A program made the translations under genes and the position numbers. From Clostridium tepidum (lineage in GTDB: Bacteria; Bacillota; Clostridia; Clostridiales; Clostridiaceae): a stretch of 64,000 bases of DNA. The notes beneath the pieces are model-generated. The model was given only the letters and a program-made list of their open reading frames with translations, made no database searches and had not been told where the DNA came from. Position 1 is the stretch's first letter. Every line of letters starts with the position of its first letter. The stretch is taken from positions 18,853 through 82,852 of the forward strand of contig NZ_MRAE01000010.1 in assembly GCF_002008345.1 (NCBI RefSeq), written 5' to 3'. Of this stretch, positions 45,485 to 54,832 are shown piece by piece.

Positions 45485-47641
45485 ATGAAAAAAGCATTTA
45501 AAATCTTTTTAAGGGATTTAAAAAATATAGTTAAACATCCTGCAGCCCTTATCGTAGTAATAGGATTATGTTTTATTCCTTCTTTGTATGCATGGATTAA
45601 TATAAAAGCTTGTTGGGATCCTTATTCTAACACAGGAAATCTACCTATAGCTGTAATTAACAAAGATGAAGGTACTATGGTTAAAGGTAAATATGTCAAT
45701 GTGGGAGATGGAATTGTAAAAAACTTAAAAAATAATAAAAAAATAGGATGGACTTTTGTAGATGAATGGCAAGGAAATTATGGGCTTAATGAGGGTAAAT
45801 ATTATGCGCTTATAGAGATACCTTCTAATTTTACTAAAGGATTAATGAGTTTAACAACTACAGATCCTCAAAAGCCTAATATAATATACAGAGTTAATGA
45901 AAAAGCTAATGCCATAGCAACTAAAATAACAAATGCTGCAAAAGGAAGTTTAGCTAAAGAAATTCAAACTAATTTTATTTATACAGTAAATAAGGAAGCA
46001 CTTAAAATATTAAATGATACAGGAGTAAAATTAGAAAAGAATAAGCCGCAGATATTAGAAGTAAAATCTAATTTAGATTTAGTCAATAAAAATATTGGAC
46101 AAGTTAAAAATATTATAGGAGATGCTAGTAAAGATTCTGAAAAACTGCAACAATATTTAAAGGATGTACAAGGAAAGTTACCATTAATAACAGATAGTAT
46201 AAATAATTTACAAGATGCAACAGAAGCTAGCAAGAAGTTAATAAATAAAGCGGAACAAAATTTAAATGATATATCAAGAAATATTAATAATGATAGTACA
46301 GAAATAGAAAGTATAAATAATAAAATTAAAGATACATTATTGAACGTAAAAAATCTTAATGATGGATCTAATAATGCTGAAATGATTAAGCTTGTAGACC
46401 AAGCATTAAAATTGTGTGATTCTATAAATACTAATATAGATGCTACTATAGAATCATTAGAAATAGTAAATACTTTAAACCCTAATGTAAATACTAATAA
46501 GTTAATAAACACCTTAAAAAACTTAAAAGAAAAAGTTAATACTAAAAAAAATAAATTAGTTGAGTTGAAAAGTAAAATCTCTGTAAATAATGATAAAGAA
46601 AGTATAAATCAGATTATAGATTCTATAATTTCACTAAATGATAATATAAATGATAGCATGAAAAATGTATCAAATATTTTTTATAATAATGTAACAACAT
46701 CAATATCAAATACAACTGAGAGATTAGATAATGGTTTAACTACAGCTAATGATATATTAGATACTACAAAATTAATAATACCTCAATTAAAAGCTTTATC
46801 TAATTTAGGTATAGGAACTAGTAAGGCTGCTTTAGAAGATGGTAAGAAAATAAATAATAAACTATCAGAATTTGAAAAAACAATAAGCAAACTACAAGAA
46901 AAAACATCCTCATTAAATGAGGAAACTTTAGATAAAATAGTAAAATTAGCTGAGAAAGATCCAGAAAAAATAGCATCTTTTATATCTTCTCCAATAAATA
47001 TTAAAGAAGAGGAAATATATAACACTGGTATATTTGGAATAGGACTAACTCCTTTTTATACAGTTTTAGCTATATGGGTAGGGGTCTTACTTATGAGTTC
47101 CTTGTTATCTGTAGAAGCAGAAGAATTTGAAGGAGAGGCAAAACTTACTCATCTTCAAGTATATTTTGGAAAATTATTTTTATTTTTATCAATAGCTATA
47201 ATACAGGGGCTTATTGTAACATTAGGAGATGTATTTATTTTAGGAATAAAACCAGCAAGTATGAGATTATTACTGTTATTTACTATAGTAACAGCTATAA
47301 CTTTTACATTTATAATATACTCATTAGTATCTGTTTTTGGGAACTTGGGAAAAGCTATTGCAGTGGTTATAATGGTATTTCAAATAGCTGGTGCAGGAGG
47401 AATATATCCAATACAAACTAATCCTAAAATATTTGGTGTATTACAACCATTATGGCCTTTTACTTATGCCATAGCAGGTTTTAGAGAAGCTATAGCAGGG
47501 CCTTTAAAATCTGCTGTAATTAGTAATTTAAAAGCTTTATGTATATTTTCAGTAGGATCATTAATATTGGTTGTATTTAAAAAACCACTACACAATATTA
47601 TTGAATTTATGAACGAGAAGTTTATGGAAACAGGATTATAA
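45485..47641 (+). CDS. YhgE/Pip-family membrane protein, second copy
   Basis: A 718-residue paralogue of the preceding protein with the same architecture: FIPSLYAWINIKACWDPYSN near the start, a coiled-coil region rich in N and K (about 160-490), and the C-terminal GAGGIYPIQTNPKIFGVLQP and WPFTYAIAGFREAIAGPL. AGAGGTG lies 7 nt before the ATG at 45485; the in-frame GTG at 45476 is part of that Shine-Dalgarno. The 26-nt gap indicates an operon, possibly a heterodimer. No type VII (WXG100/EssC) genes are next to it. Confidence 0.88.
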   Translation: MKKAFKIFLRDLKNIVKHPAALIVVIGLCFIPSLYAWINIKACWDPYSNTGNLPIAVINKDEGTMVKGKYVNVGDGIVKNLKNNKKIGWTFVDEWQGNYGLNEGKYYALIEIPSNFTKGLMSLTTTDPQKPNIIYRVNEKANAIATKITNAAKGSLAKEIQTNFIYTVNKEALKILNDTGVKLEKNKPQILEVKSNLDLVNKNIGQVKNIIGDASKDSEKLQQYLKDVQGKLPLITDSINNLQDATEASKKLINKAEQNLNDISRNINNDSTEIESINNKIKDTLLNVKNLNDGSNNAEMIKLVDQALKLCDSINTNIDATIESLEIVNTLNPNVNTNKLINTLKNLKEKVNTKKNKLVELKSKISVNNDKESINQIIDSIISLNDNINDSMKNVSNIFYNNVTTSISNTTERLDNGLTTANDILDTTKLIIPQLKALSNLGIGTSKAALEDGKKINNKLSEFEKTISKLQEKTSSLNEETLDKIVKLAEKDPEKIASFISSPINIKEEEIYNTGIFGIGLTPFYTVLAIWVGVLLMSSLLSVEAEEFEGEAKLTHLQVYFGKLFLFLSIAIIQGLIVTLGDVFILGIKPASMRLLLLFTIVTAITFTFIIYSLVSVFGNLGKAIAVVIMVFQIAGAGGIYPIQTNPKIFGVLQPLWPFTYAIAGFREAIAGPLKSAVISNLKALCIFSVGSLILVVFKKPLHNIIEFMNEKFMETGL

Positions 47642-47664
47642 GGAAATTACGACTTAAAAGGAAG

Positions 47665-47898
47665 TTATGCTAGTCTTGGTTTAAAAAAGGGATATGCGGT
47701 TAGAAAGGCAACTCACTTCAATAAGAGATTCTAAATTGTTTTTTTTAATATATGGTTCCAAATCATAACTCGCTGAACGCTCAAACAATAATTTGGAACA
47801 TACATATATTTTGTAAAACAAATAAGAATCTCTAATCTTGTTCGAATGCCTTTTACACCGCATATTCTCATTTTTAAAACCAAGGAAAGCTAGTATAA
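47665..47898. repeat. Long palindromic MITE-like element, 234 bp
   Basis: The whole segment is an imperfect inverted repeat. TTATGCTAG pairs with CTAGTATAA at the ends, TTGGTTTAAAAA with TTTTTAAAACCAA, ATATGCGGT with ACCGCATAT, AAGAGATTCTA with AAGAATCTCTA (inverted) and GTTCCAAAT (47755) with ATTTGGAAC (47791). The central loop is about 27 nt. A 60-residue minus-strand ORF inside is an artefact of the palindrome. It follows the second yhgE gene by 23 nt. Confidence 0.75.
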
Positions 47899-48189
47899 TT
47901 TTTTAAAGATAGTTTTCTGTAGAGCAAGAAAAGTATAAAATGAAGATTTTGCTCCACTCTGTTGCGTCAAATTCACAATTATATTTCTTTTTTTAGATAT
48001 TTATATAATTGTACGCACATAAAAAGTTTTTAGCTATTTATATTCTTTTCAGTAAAGGCTTCAAAAAAATTTTGGTATAAAATTGATAAGGAGAATATCA
48101 ATAGACTATAAAGAATTATAAAATACTTTAAAGATGTAAATTACTATATATGTGTAAGAGATGGATTAAATGTAATTAGCATAACTAAT

Positions 48190-48228
48190 ATGCCACTTAC
48201 TAAATAGTAAGTGGCATTATATTTTTTT
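48190..48228 (+). terminator. Intrinsic terminator between convergent genes
   Basis: ATGCCACTTAC (48190-48200) pairs perfectly with GTAAGTGGCAT (48207-48217), loop TAAATA, followed by TATATTTTTTT. The preceding 290 nt after the palindromic element hold no ORF. Confidence 0.8.
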
Positions 48229-48276
48229 ATTCTCTTATATATATTAAAAAGATATACGTGTATTTATCTATGTTAG

Positions 48277-48720
48277 TTAAGGTTCTTCTTCTTTTGAAAT
48301 AATATACCAATTGCCATTTTGATTTTTAACAGTAAATGTTATTGGTACATCAGAAGATTCTCCTATAATATTATTTTTAGAATCTGTAATTTTAGCAGAA
48401 TAAATCATTTCTACAAAAATTAAATCTTTCTTTTTATTTTGTGATTTTTCTTTTAGCTTAAAATCTATTTTTACAGGCTTGTTGTATTTAGGATTGCTTA
48501 AATTGAAAGTAGTATATAAGTTTGTACTTTTAAAAACATCTTCTGAAACACGTTTAGATAATTCATTAGAATATCCTTTATCAGTTAAAAATGTTTCTTT
48601 TACGGTATCATAAATATCAATCTTTTTATTGGTTTTACCATAATATATAAACAATGATATTATGGCAAGCAGTATAATGAATATAACTATAATTATTTTT
48701 TTCTTTATAATAATCACCAT
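48277..48720 (-). CDS. Small membrane-anchored extracellular protein
   Basis: A 147-residue protein with one N-terminal helix (KKKIIIVIFIILLAIISLFI) and an outside domain ending FTVKNQNGNWYIISKEEE. That ending resembles the N-terminal domain of the decayed amidase encoded just upstream (FEIQNIDGNWYITK), so the two probably share an NTF2-like fold. The exact start is uncertain, as AAAGG overlaps the ATG; the next in-frame GTG is also possible. Function unknown. Confidence 0.6.
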   Translation of the reverse strand: MVIIIKKKIIIVIFIILLAIISLFIYYGKTNKKIDIYDTVKETFLTDKGYSNELSKRVSEDVFKSTNLYTTFNLSNPKYNKPVKIDFKLKEKSQNKKKDLIFVEMIYSAKITDSKNNIIGESSDVPITFTVKNQNGNWYIISKEEEP

Positions 48721-48822
48721 CCTTTAACAAATATTATTATAATTAAATTAACTTGTTGTACTAATAAATTAATAATATAAATACTATTAATTTAATTAGT
48801 GCAATAGTTTAAATTATTATAT

Positions 48823-49983
48823 TTAATGCCAGAATTTAACATATATTGTTTTAGAATAAGTTGAAGATGGATATACATTTGCTATAGGATAATTTAATCT
48901 ATTACTAGAATGTCCACGATATAACCATCCATGACCAGTACTACCTGTTATTATGACTGAATGTGTCCAATTAACTTTATTTTTATTATACAATTGAATA
49001 ACATCTCCAAGCCTTGAATTTGAACTATAATCTCCACCAAATGTATATCTATTATTACGCATATAACTATAGAAATTAATAACTCTTATCCATGCATTTG
49101 AACCACTATACCATGTAGATGAACTTGGAATTCCTCCAGCATGTACAGCTTGAGAAACAAAATTAGTACAATCATTACTACCCCAATCTTTGTGATTTGG
49201 ATTTCTACTATAGGCCCATTTCTTAGCATATTGTACAGCTGAACTAGCACTATAACCAGAATATCTTCTTGTATACATTTTATTACCTGTGGTATTTATC
49301 ATATTTTTATATTCTTCTTCATATTTATCTATATCTTTTGAAATATTATCTATAGAATTTATTTTATCATTAAGAATATTTTTATAATTTTTAAATTCAT
49401 CTCCAGATCCAATTGATATTGAACGTTTTTCATTTTGCTCAGTAGAATTGTCTAAGTTTTCATCTTCATTAAGATTTAACATTTTTGTAATATACCAATT
49501 TCCATCTATATTTTGTATTTCAAATTTATAATTTTCTTCTGAAGAAGAATTTTCTGTAGCATTAGTTAGAGCAAAATCTATATTGTATGTTACTTTTAAG
49601 ACATATGTATTAGGTGATGTCTTTTTTAAATCATCTATAATTACATCTGATTTATAATTTGAAATTTTAAGATTTACCTTTTTGTACCATTTCGCCTTAA
49701 ATTCATTAGTTTAGTCCATTAATTCAAGTAAATCAGAATTTTTTATTATAGATCTATTGCTATTAAATTCACCTGTTTTCATTATTTCATATTGTAAAGA
49801 TAAAAGTTTATTAATATTAGTCTTTATCTTATTTAAATTTTCACTTTTTAAATTATAATCTGTTAAATTAATAGTATTAATGTTATTATTTGATGAGGCT
49901 TTAGCGTAAGGAGTATTACCTAAAATAAAAGATAAGCTTAAAAGTGTGATGCTAAATATTAGCGAAAGTATTCTTTTGGATAT
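48823..49983 (-). pseudogene. Secreted amidase-domain protein, decayed
   Basis: One continuous frame of 387 codons encodes a signal peptide (KRILSLIFSITLLSLSFILG), an NTF2-like region (YVLKVTYNIDFAL...IDGNWYITK) and a C-terminal putative amidase domain with WGSNDCTNFVSQAVHAGG (catalytic Cys) and VNWTHSVIITG (His). Two lesions are visible. The start codon after AAGGGGG is ATA instead of ATG (49983), and an in-frame TAA lies at 49713-49711 after LLELMD. An ATG at 49482 could still give a 219-residue fragment with the catalytic domain but no signal peptide. Confidence 0.82.
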
Positions 49984-50154
49984 TTTTATTCCCCCTTAAA
50001 GTTAAATATATTTTTTTGAATGGTAGTATTTTATCATATTTTTACATATAATACAATAATAAATCTTAATGGGTTATTAAATAAAAATTGTAATATTATA
50101 TAAAAATTATTTTTCTAAACAAAACAATAGTTTTACCCGCAAAGATAGAAAATT

Positions 50155-50163
50155 TGTTATACT
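50155..50163 (+). promoter_or_regulatory. Extended -10 promoter upstream of recQ
   Basis: TGTTATACT is an extended -10 element. A clear -35 at the right distance is lacking. The start codon is about 310 nt downstream. The rest of the 480-nt gap is AT-rich with no gene apart from a 4-codon ORF (50453-50467) with GGAGG upstream that ends just before the recQ ATG. Confidence 0.4.
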
Positions 50164-50471
50164 ATTTGAAGGAATAAAAAATATAGTGTATTTTATAAAT
50201 GGTTTGTTTATAGGAACTATAATTGTATCTATAAAAAATTTAAAAATTCTGTTTATAGAAAATTTTTAAAAAAGTTGGGTATAATTTTAGATAAATAAAT
50301 CGATGTAGAATTCTTATTAATAAATTTACACTAAAATTATATTTTAGACTATGTTACGACAGTGATTATATAAAATATAAGAACTCTAAGGAATTAAAAC
50401 TCAACATTTATAAGACTTCCGGCTTTATAAAATATGGAGGTATTATAAATATATGAAATGGAAGTGAATTT

Positions 50472-52601
50472 ATGTTACAGGGAGCTAAAAATTTACTAAA
50501 AAAACATTTTGGATATAATGAATTTAGAAAGGCTCAAGAAAAAGTAATAGAAAGTATTTTAAAAAAAGAAGATACAGTTGGAATTATGCCTACAGGAGCA
50601 GGAAAATCAATTTGTTATCAGATACCTGCATTGATTTTTGAAGGGGTAACAGTAGTAATATCTCCACTTATTTCTCTTATGAAAGATCAAGTAGATTCTT
50701 TAAAGGAAGTTGGAATAGAAGCTACATATATAAACAGTTCTTTAAACAATTTAGAGATAGAAGAAAGAATATTTAATGCTAGAGAAGGGCTTTATAAGCT
50801 TATTTATATAGCTCCAGAAAGATTAGAATCGGATAGTTTTGTAAGGAGTTTAAATGATATAAACATAACTTTAGTAGCGGTAGATGAAGCTCATTGTGTA
50901 TCTCAATGGGGACATGATTTTAGACCTAGTTATACAAAAATAAGTAATTTTATAACAAAATTATCAAAAAGACCTGTAGTAACTGCTTTTACAGCTACAG
51001 CAACAGAGAATGTTAGACATGATATATTAAATAGTTTAGAGCTTAAAGATCCTAATGTGTTTGTAACAGGATTTGATAGGGAAAATTTGAGCTTTTCTGT
51101 TATAAAAGGAGAAGATAAAGAAAAATTTATATTTGATTATTTGAAAAATAATATAGGTAAAGTAGGGATAATATATACATCTACAAGAAAAGAAGCAGAA
51201 AGTTTATATAATAAGATAAATAAAAAAGGATATAAAGTAGGTGTGTATCATGCAGGATTAAGTGATGAGGAGAGGAAAAAAACTCAAGAGGATTTTTCTT
51301 TTGATAATATAGAAATAATAGTAGCTACTAATGCTTTTGGTATGGGCATAGATAAATCTAATGTAAGATTTGTTATACATAATAATATACCTAAAAATAT
51401 GGAAGCCTATTATCAAGAAGCAGGACGTGCTGGAAGAGATGGAGAAGAAAGCGAATGTATATTATTATTTTCTCCTAACGATATTCGTCTTCAAAAGTAC
51501 TTTATAGATGAAAGTTTTTTATCACCAGAAAGAAAAAATAATGAGTATAATAAATTAAGAGCTATGGTAGATTATTGCTATACTTCAAAGTGCTTAAGAT
51601 CCTATATATTAGAATATTTTGGAGAAGAACCTTTAAAGGTAAAATGTAATAATTGTAGTACATGCAATGATAATAGAGAAGAAAAAGATATAACCTTAGA
51701 AGCGCAAAAAATATTTTCTTGTGTTTATAGAATGAAAGAAAGATTTGGTGTGAATATGGTAGCAGATGTACTTAGAGGGTCAAAGAATAAAAAGCTTTTA
51801 TCTTTAAAGTTAAACGAACTGTCTACTTATGGTATTATGGAGGAATTTACTCAAAAGGATATAGTAGCTTTAATGAATAAACTAATAGCAGATGATTATA
51901 TGGTAACTACAGATGATAAATTCCCAGTTGTAAGATTAAGACCCAAATCCTATAATGTATTAAAAGGAAATGAAACTGTATCTATAAAGATTAGTAAAAT
52001 AGAAAAGAAAGTAAAAGTAGATAATGAGTTATTAAATAAGTTAAAGCAGTTAAGAAAATCAATATCTCAAGAAGAATCGGTACCACCATTTATGATATTT
52101 CCAGATTCTACTTTAAAAGAGCTTAGTGAGTATATGCCTACAAAAGATGAAGAATTATTAAAGATTAAAGGAATAGGTGAAAGAAAAGCACAGGTTTATG
52201 GAGAAAGATTTATAAAAGCTATTAAAGAATACATGGATGAAAAGGGTATAGATGTTAATAATATGGATAATTACGAAAATAGTAAAAATAATAAGGAACC
52301 TAAAATTAAGACACATATATTAAGCTATAACTTATATAAGCAGGGAAAAACAATAAAAGAAATTGCAGATGAGAGAAATTTAAAAGATATAACTATACAA
52401 CAGCATTTATTTAAATGTATTTCAGAAGGAATGGAAGTTGATTTAGATAAGTTTATAAAAAAGGATTATGAACAATTAATATTAGATACTATAAAAAAAG
52501 TTGGTGGAACAAAACTAAAACCAGTAAAGGATGAATTACCAGCAGAAATAGATTATATGTGTATAAAATCTGTATGGTATAAGTATAAAGATATAATCTA
52601 A
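50472..52601 (+). CDS. recQ: ATP-dependent DNA helicase RecQ
   Basis: A 709-residue 3'-5' helicase for recombination and repair. Helicase motifs are GIMPTGAGKSICYQIP (Walker A, 38-53), VDEAHCVSQWGHDFRPSY (DEAH with the RecQ-specific aromatic loop) and YYQEAGRAGRDG (motif VI). A zinc-binding region (CYTSKC...CNNCSTC), an RQC winged helix, an HRDC domain (about 520-595) and a C-terminal helix-turn-helix extension (KTIKEIADERNLKDITIQQH) follow in that order. Length and domains are complete. Confidence 0.95.
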   Translation: MLQGAKNLLKKHFGYNEFRKAQEKVIESILKKEDTVGIMPTGAGKSICYQIPALIFEGVTVVISPLISLMKDQVDSLKEVGIEATYINSSLNNLEIEERIFNAREGLYKLIYIAPERLESDSFVRSLNDINITLVAVDEAHCVSQWGHDFRPSYTKISNFITKLSKRPVVTAFTATATENVRHDILNSLELKDPNVFVTGFDRENLSFSVIKGEDKEKFIFDYLKNNIGKVGIIYTSTRKEAESLYNKINKKGYKVGVYHAGLSDEERKKTQEDFSFDNIEIIVATNAFGMGIDKSNVRFVIHNNIPKNMEAYYQEAGRAGRDGEESECILLFSPNDIRLQKYFIDESFLSPERKNNEYNKLRAMVDYCYTSKCLRSYILEYFGEEPLKVKCNNCSTCNDNREEKDITLEAQKIFSCVYRMKERFGVNMVADVLRGSKNKKLLSLKLNELSTYGIMEEFTQKDIVALMNKLIADDYMVTTDDKFPVVRLRPKSYNVLKGNETVSIKISKIEKKVKVDNELLNKLKQLRKSISQEESVPPFMIFPDSTLKELSEYMPTKDEELLKIKGIGERKAQVYGERFIKAIKEYMDEKGIDVNNMDNYENSKNNKEPKIKTHILSYNLYKQGKTIKEIADERNLKDITIQQHLFKCISEGMEVDLDKFIKKDYEQLILDTIKKVGGTKLKPVKDELPAEIDYMCIKSVWYKYKDII

Positions 52602-52712
52602 ACTATAGAATAATTTTAGTTCATCTTTGAAAAGCTAATAAAAGGTTTAACAATTGACAGTTAACTAAAAAAGTTATTAGCATATGAAGTTAAATTAGAA
52701 AGGGGAATTTTC

Positions 52713-53144
52713 ATGGATGAACTAGATATAATAAATGAAAATCAATTAGGTATAGCTGCCAAAAATGAAAAAATCAAAACTGATTTAGAAGGGCAATTTA
52801 GAGCTGAAACTGGTGAAGTTGGTTTATATATAGCAATGGCAAGGGTGGCACAAAGACAGGGATTTCCGGAAATAGCAGAGGTATTAAAAGTAATTGCTAA
52901 AGAGGAGGCAGAACATGCAGCCAGATATGCAGAGTTAAACGGAAAAGTTTCTGAATGTACAAAAGAAAACCTACAAAAAATGTTACAGGGAGAAATTGGA
53001 TCAAATAAAATGAAAAAATCTTTAGCTGTAAAGGCTAAAGAAGAAAATATAGATGAAGTACATGATTTTATAGATGAAGCTTCTAGGGATGAAGCAAGAC
53101 ATGCAAAAATGTTAAAGGGATTATTAGATAGATATTTTAAATAA
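52713..53144 (+). CDS. Rubrerythrin-like diiron protein without rubredoxin domain
   Basis: A 143-residue four-helix-bundle protein with two ferritin-like metal-binding repeats: LEGQFRAETGEVGLYIAMA with KEEAEHAARYAE, and a second pair ending EASRDEARHAKM. The rubredoxin domain of standard rubrerythrin (about 190 residues) is missing, so an external electron donor is needed. A role in peroxide reduction under oxygen stress is usual. AAGGGG precedes the ATG, and a bidirectional terminator follows. Confidence 0.88.
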   Translation: MDELDIINENQLGIAAKNEKIKTDLEGQFRAETGEVGLYIAMARVAQRQGFPEIAEVLKVIAKEEAEHAARYAELNGKVSECTKENLQKMLQGEIGSNKMKKSLAVKAKEENIDEVHDFIDEASRDEARHAKMLKGLLDRYFK

Positions 53145-53182
53145 ATCTAATATATAAAAAGTGGAGAAATTAATAAAAAGAG

Positions 53183-53226
53183 GGCGTTTCAAATTTAAAT
53201 ATATTGAAACGCCTTCTGATTTTTTA
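53183..53226. terminator. Bidirectional terminator
   Basis: GGCGTTTCAA (53183-53192) pairs with TTGAAACGCC (53204-53213). TTCTGATTTTTT follows on the + strand and CTCTTTTT on the minus strand, so it serves both converging genes. Confidence 0.85.
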
Positions 53227-53231
53227 TAGTT

Positions 53232-53777
53232 TTATATTAAACTAATTTTCTTAAATACATCCCCTTCTAAGGTTTTTATTTCAAATATGTTGTCTTTAAG
53301 TATTCCATAACAATGTGGTGTATTTTCCTTAGGAAATGTAATAGAACCGGGATTAATTACAAATATATTATCTATTTTTTCTGCTAAAGGTATATGTGTA
53401 TGACCATATATTAAAGCATCGCCAGAGCTTATATTAGGCATATTATCTTTATTAAAAATGTGACCATGGGTTAAAAATAATCTTTTACCATTATATAAAA
53501 TTATGGAATAATCACTCATAATAGGATACTTAAGAACCATTTGGTCTACTTCACTTTCACAATTTCCCTTTACAGCTATGATTTTATCTTTATAGGAATT
53601 TAAGATTTCTGTTACTTTTTTAGGATTATATTCTTTAGGTAGAGGATTTCTAGCACCATGATAAAGTTCATCACCTAATAAGATTAAATAATCTGCTTTT
53701 TCCTTTTCAAATATATGTAAAGCTTTTTCTAAATAATAAGCTGATCCATGAATATCGGATATAAAAAATAATTTCAT
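53232..53777 (-). CDS. YfcE/MJ0936-family metallophosphodiesterase
   Basis: A 181-residue calcineurin-like phosphoesterase. Metal-binding motifs are FISDIHGS (8-13), LLGDELYHG, VKGNCESEVD and the C-terminal LTHGHIF and IYGHTHIPL. This order and length match the YfcE group of Mn-dependent phosphodiesterases. The physiological substrate is unknown. It is monocistronic and faces the rubrerythrin-like gene. Confidence 0.9.
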   Translation of the reverse strand: MKLFFISDIHGSAYYLEKALHIFEKEKADYLILLGDELYHGARNPLPKEYNPKKVTEILNSYKDKIIAVKGNCESEVDQMVLKYPIMSDYSIILYNGKRLFLTHGHIFNKDNMPNISSGDALIYGHTHIPLAEKIDNIFVINPGSITFPKENTPHCYGILKDNIFEIKTLEGDVFKKISLI

Positions 53778-54313
53778 TTAAACAACTCCTTTCTTAAAAA
53801 CAAAGTATAAATATAATTATATATTTTTTTTAGTTTCATTAAAAGCAATCAAAGAAAGTTTATATAAAGAAAGTTTATATAATGTTTACTCATTTGTCTG
53901 TTGAAAAATATAATTAAGTAGTTTATAATTAGTGCATTATTTATTACATTAAAATTTAATAAAAGTAATATAATAACAAATTATTATAAAAAATACAAAT
54001 AAAGTACAAGTTATGCTTTACAATCAAGAAAAATATAGCTATATTAACGTTAATAAAGATTTACTTTAGTATGATTTTAAATTATGCTAATATATAAGTA
54101 TAAATGTATTAATAAGTTGTCATTTTATATTGTCAAATATTTTTTTATTTGTAATAAAATATTATATTTTGTTACAAATGAAAATAAGATTAATGTAACT
54201 TATTATTCATTATATAATTTATTAATATTTAGTATGATTTTAATATAATATTGGTATTTTTATTGATTTGCAGTGGTGGATACTTATTAATAAATGAGGG
54301 GGAGGTTATAAAA
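53778..54313. other. 536-bp non-coding region with a tandem repeat and a palindrome
   Basis: It has a perfect 15-bp tandem repeat AAAGAAAGTTTATAT at 53851-53880 and a perfect 14-bp palindrome TATTAACGTTAATA at 54042-54055, a possible operator for the next gene. Otherwise it is AT-rich with no ORF. Confidence 0.5.
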
Positions 54314-54697
54314 ATGAGTAGTTCACAAAAAAATATATTGGTTATTGATGATTCTGCAATTATTAGAAGCTTTGTAAAAAATATTTTGGAAGATGCAAAT
54401 TACAAAGTTTATGAAGCGTGTGATGGAGAAGAAGGCATAGAACTATATAAAAAATGTGAAAATATTGATTTAGTTATGACAGATATATATATGCCTAAAA
54501 AAAGTGGTTTAGAAGTTGTAATAGAACTGCAAAATAAGTATAAAGGGACCAAGATAATTGTTTTTTCTGATGGGGGAAAAGATAATTTTACTAATGATTC
54601 AGGAGTGTGTCAGGCGCTTGGAGCGGCTTATTTTATTAAGAAGGATTTAATTAAAGACGAGCTACTTAATTTAGTAAATAGAATATTTACTAAATAA
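54314..54697 (+). CDS. Single-domain CheY-like response regulator
   Basis: A 127-residue receiver domain with no output domain. ILVIDDSAIIRSFV starts the fold, the phospho-acceptor is Asp57 in VMTDIYMPKKSG, the switch serine is in IIVFSDGG and the conserved lysine is Lys110. The ATG at 54314 has GGGGGAGG upstream; the longer frame starts in non-coding sequence. No kinase is adjacent. The segment NFTNDSGVCQALGA between beta-4 and beta-5 is longer than in typical CheY. Confidence 0.85.
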   Translation: MSSSQKNILVIDDSAIIRSFVKNILEDANYKVYEACDGEEGIELYKKCENIDLVMTDIYMPKKSGLEVVIELQNKYKGTKIIVFSDGGKDNFTNDSGVCQALGAAYFIKKDLIKDELLNLVNRIFTK

Positions 54698-54780
54698 TTA
54701 TTATTGAATATACAATTTAAATAATAGTACAAAAATTATAGGATGTTAAAAAATAAAATAGTATAGTAACTTATAATAAA

Positions 54781-54832
54781 CACCTTTCATATAATGCTGT
54801 TAAAAGCACTATATGAAAGGTGTATTATTTTG
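54781..54832 (+). promoter_or_regulatory. Hairpin that buries the Shine-Dalgarno of the WG-repeat gene
   Basis: CACCTTTCATATA (54781-54793) pairs perfectly with TATATGAAAGGTG (54810-54822), with an inner TGCT/AGCA pairing. The right arm contains GAAAGGTG, the Shine-Dalgarno 7 nt before the TTG start at 54830. The stem must open for translation. It could also act as a weak terminator of the upstream gene, as the bases after it are TATTATTTTG. Confidence 0.7.

Noticed and set aside
47681..47863. 60-residue minus-strand ORF
   Set aside because: It lies wholly inside the 234-bp palindrome and has no Shine-Dalgarno.
50453..50467. 4-codon ORF before recQ as a regulatory peptide
   Set aside because: GGAGG is 12 nt away and the peptide MKWK carries no signal. 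Simple translational coupling is possible but cannot be supported from sequence alone.
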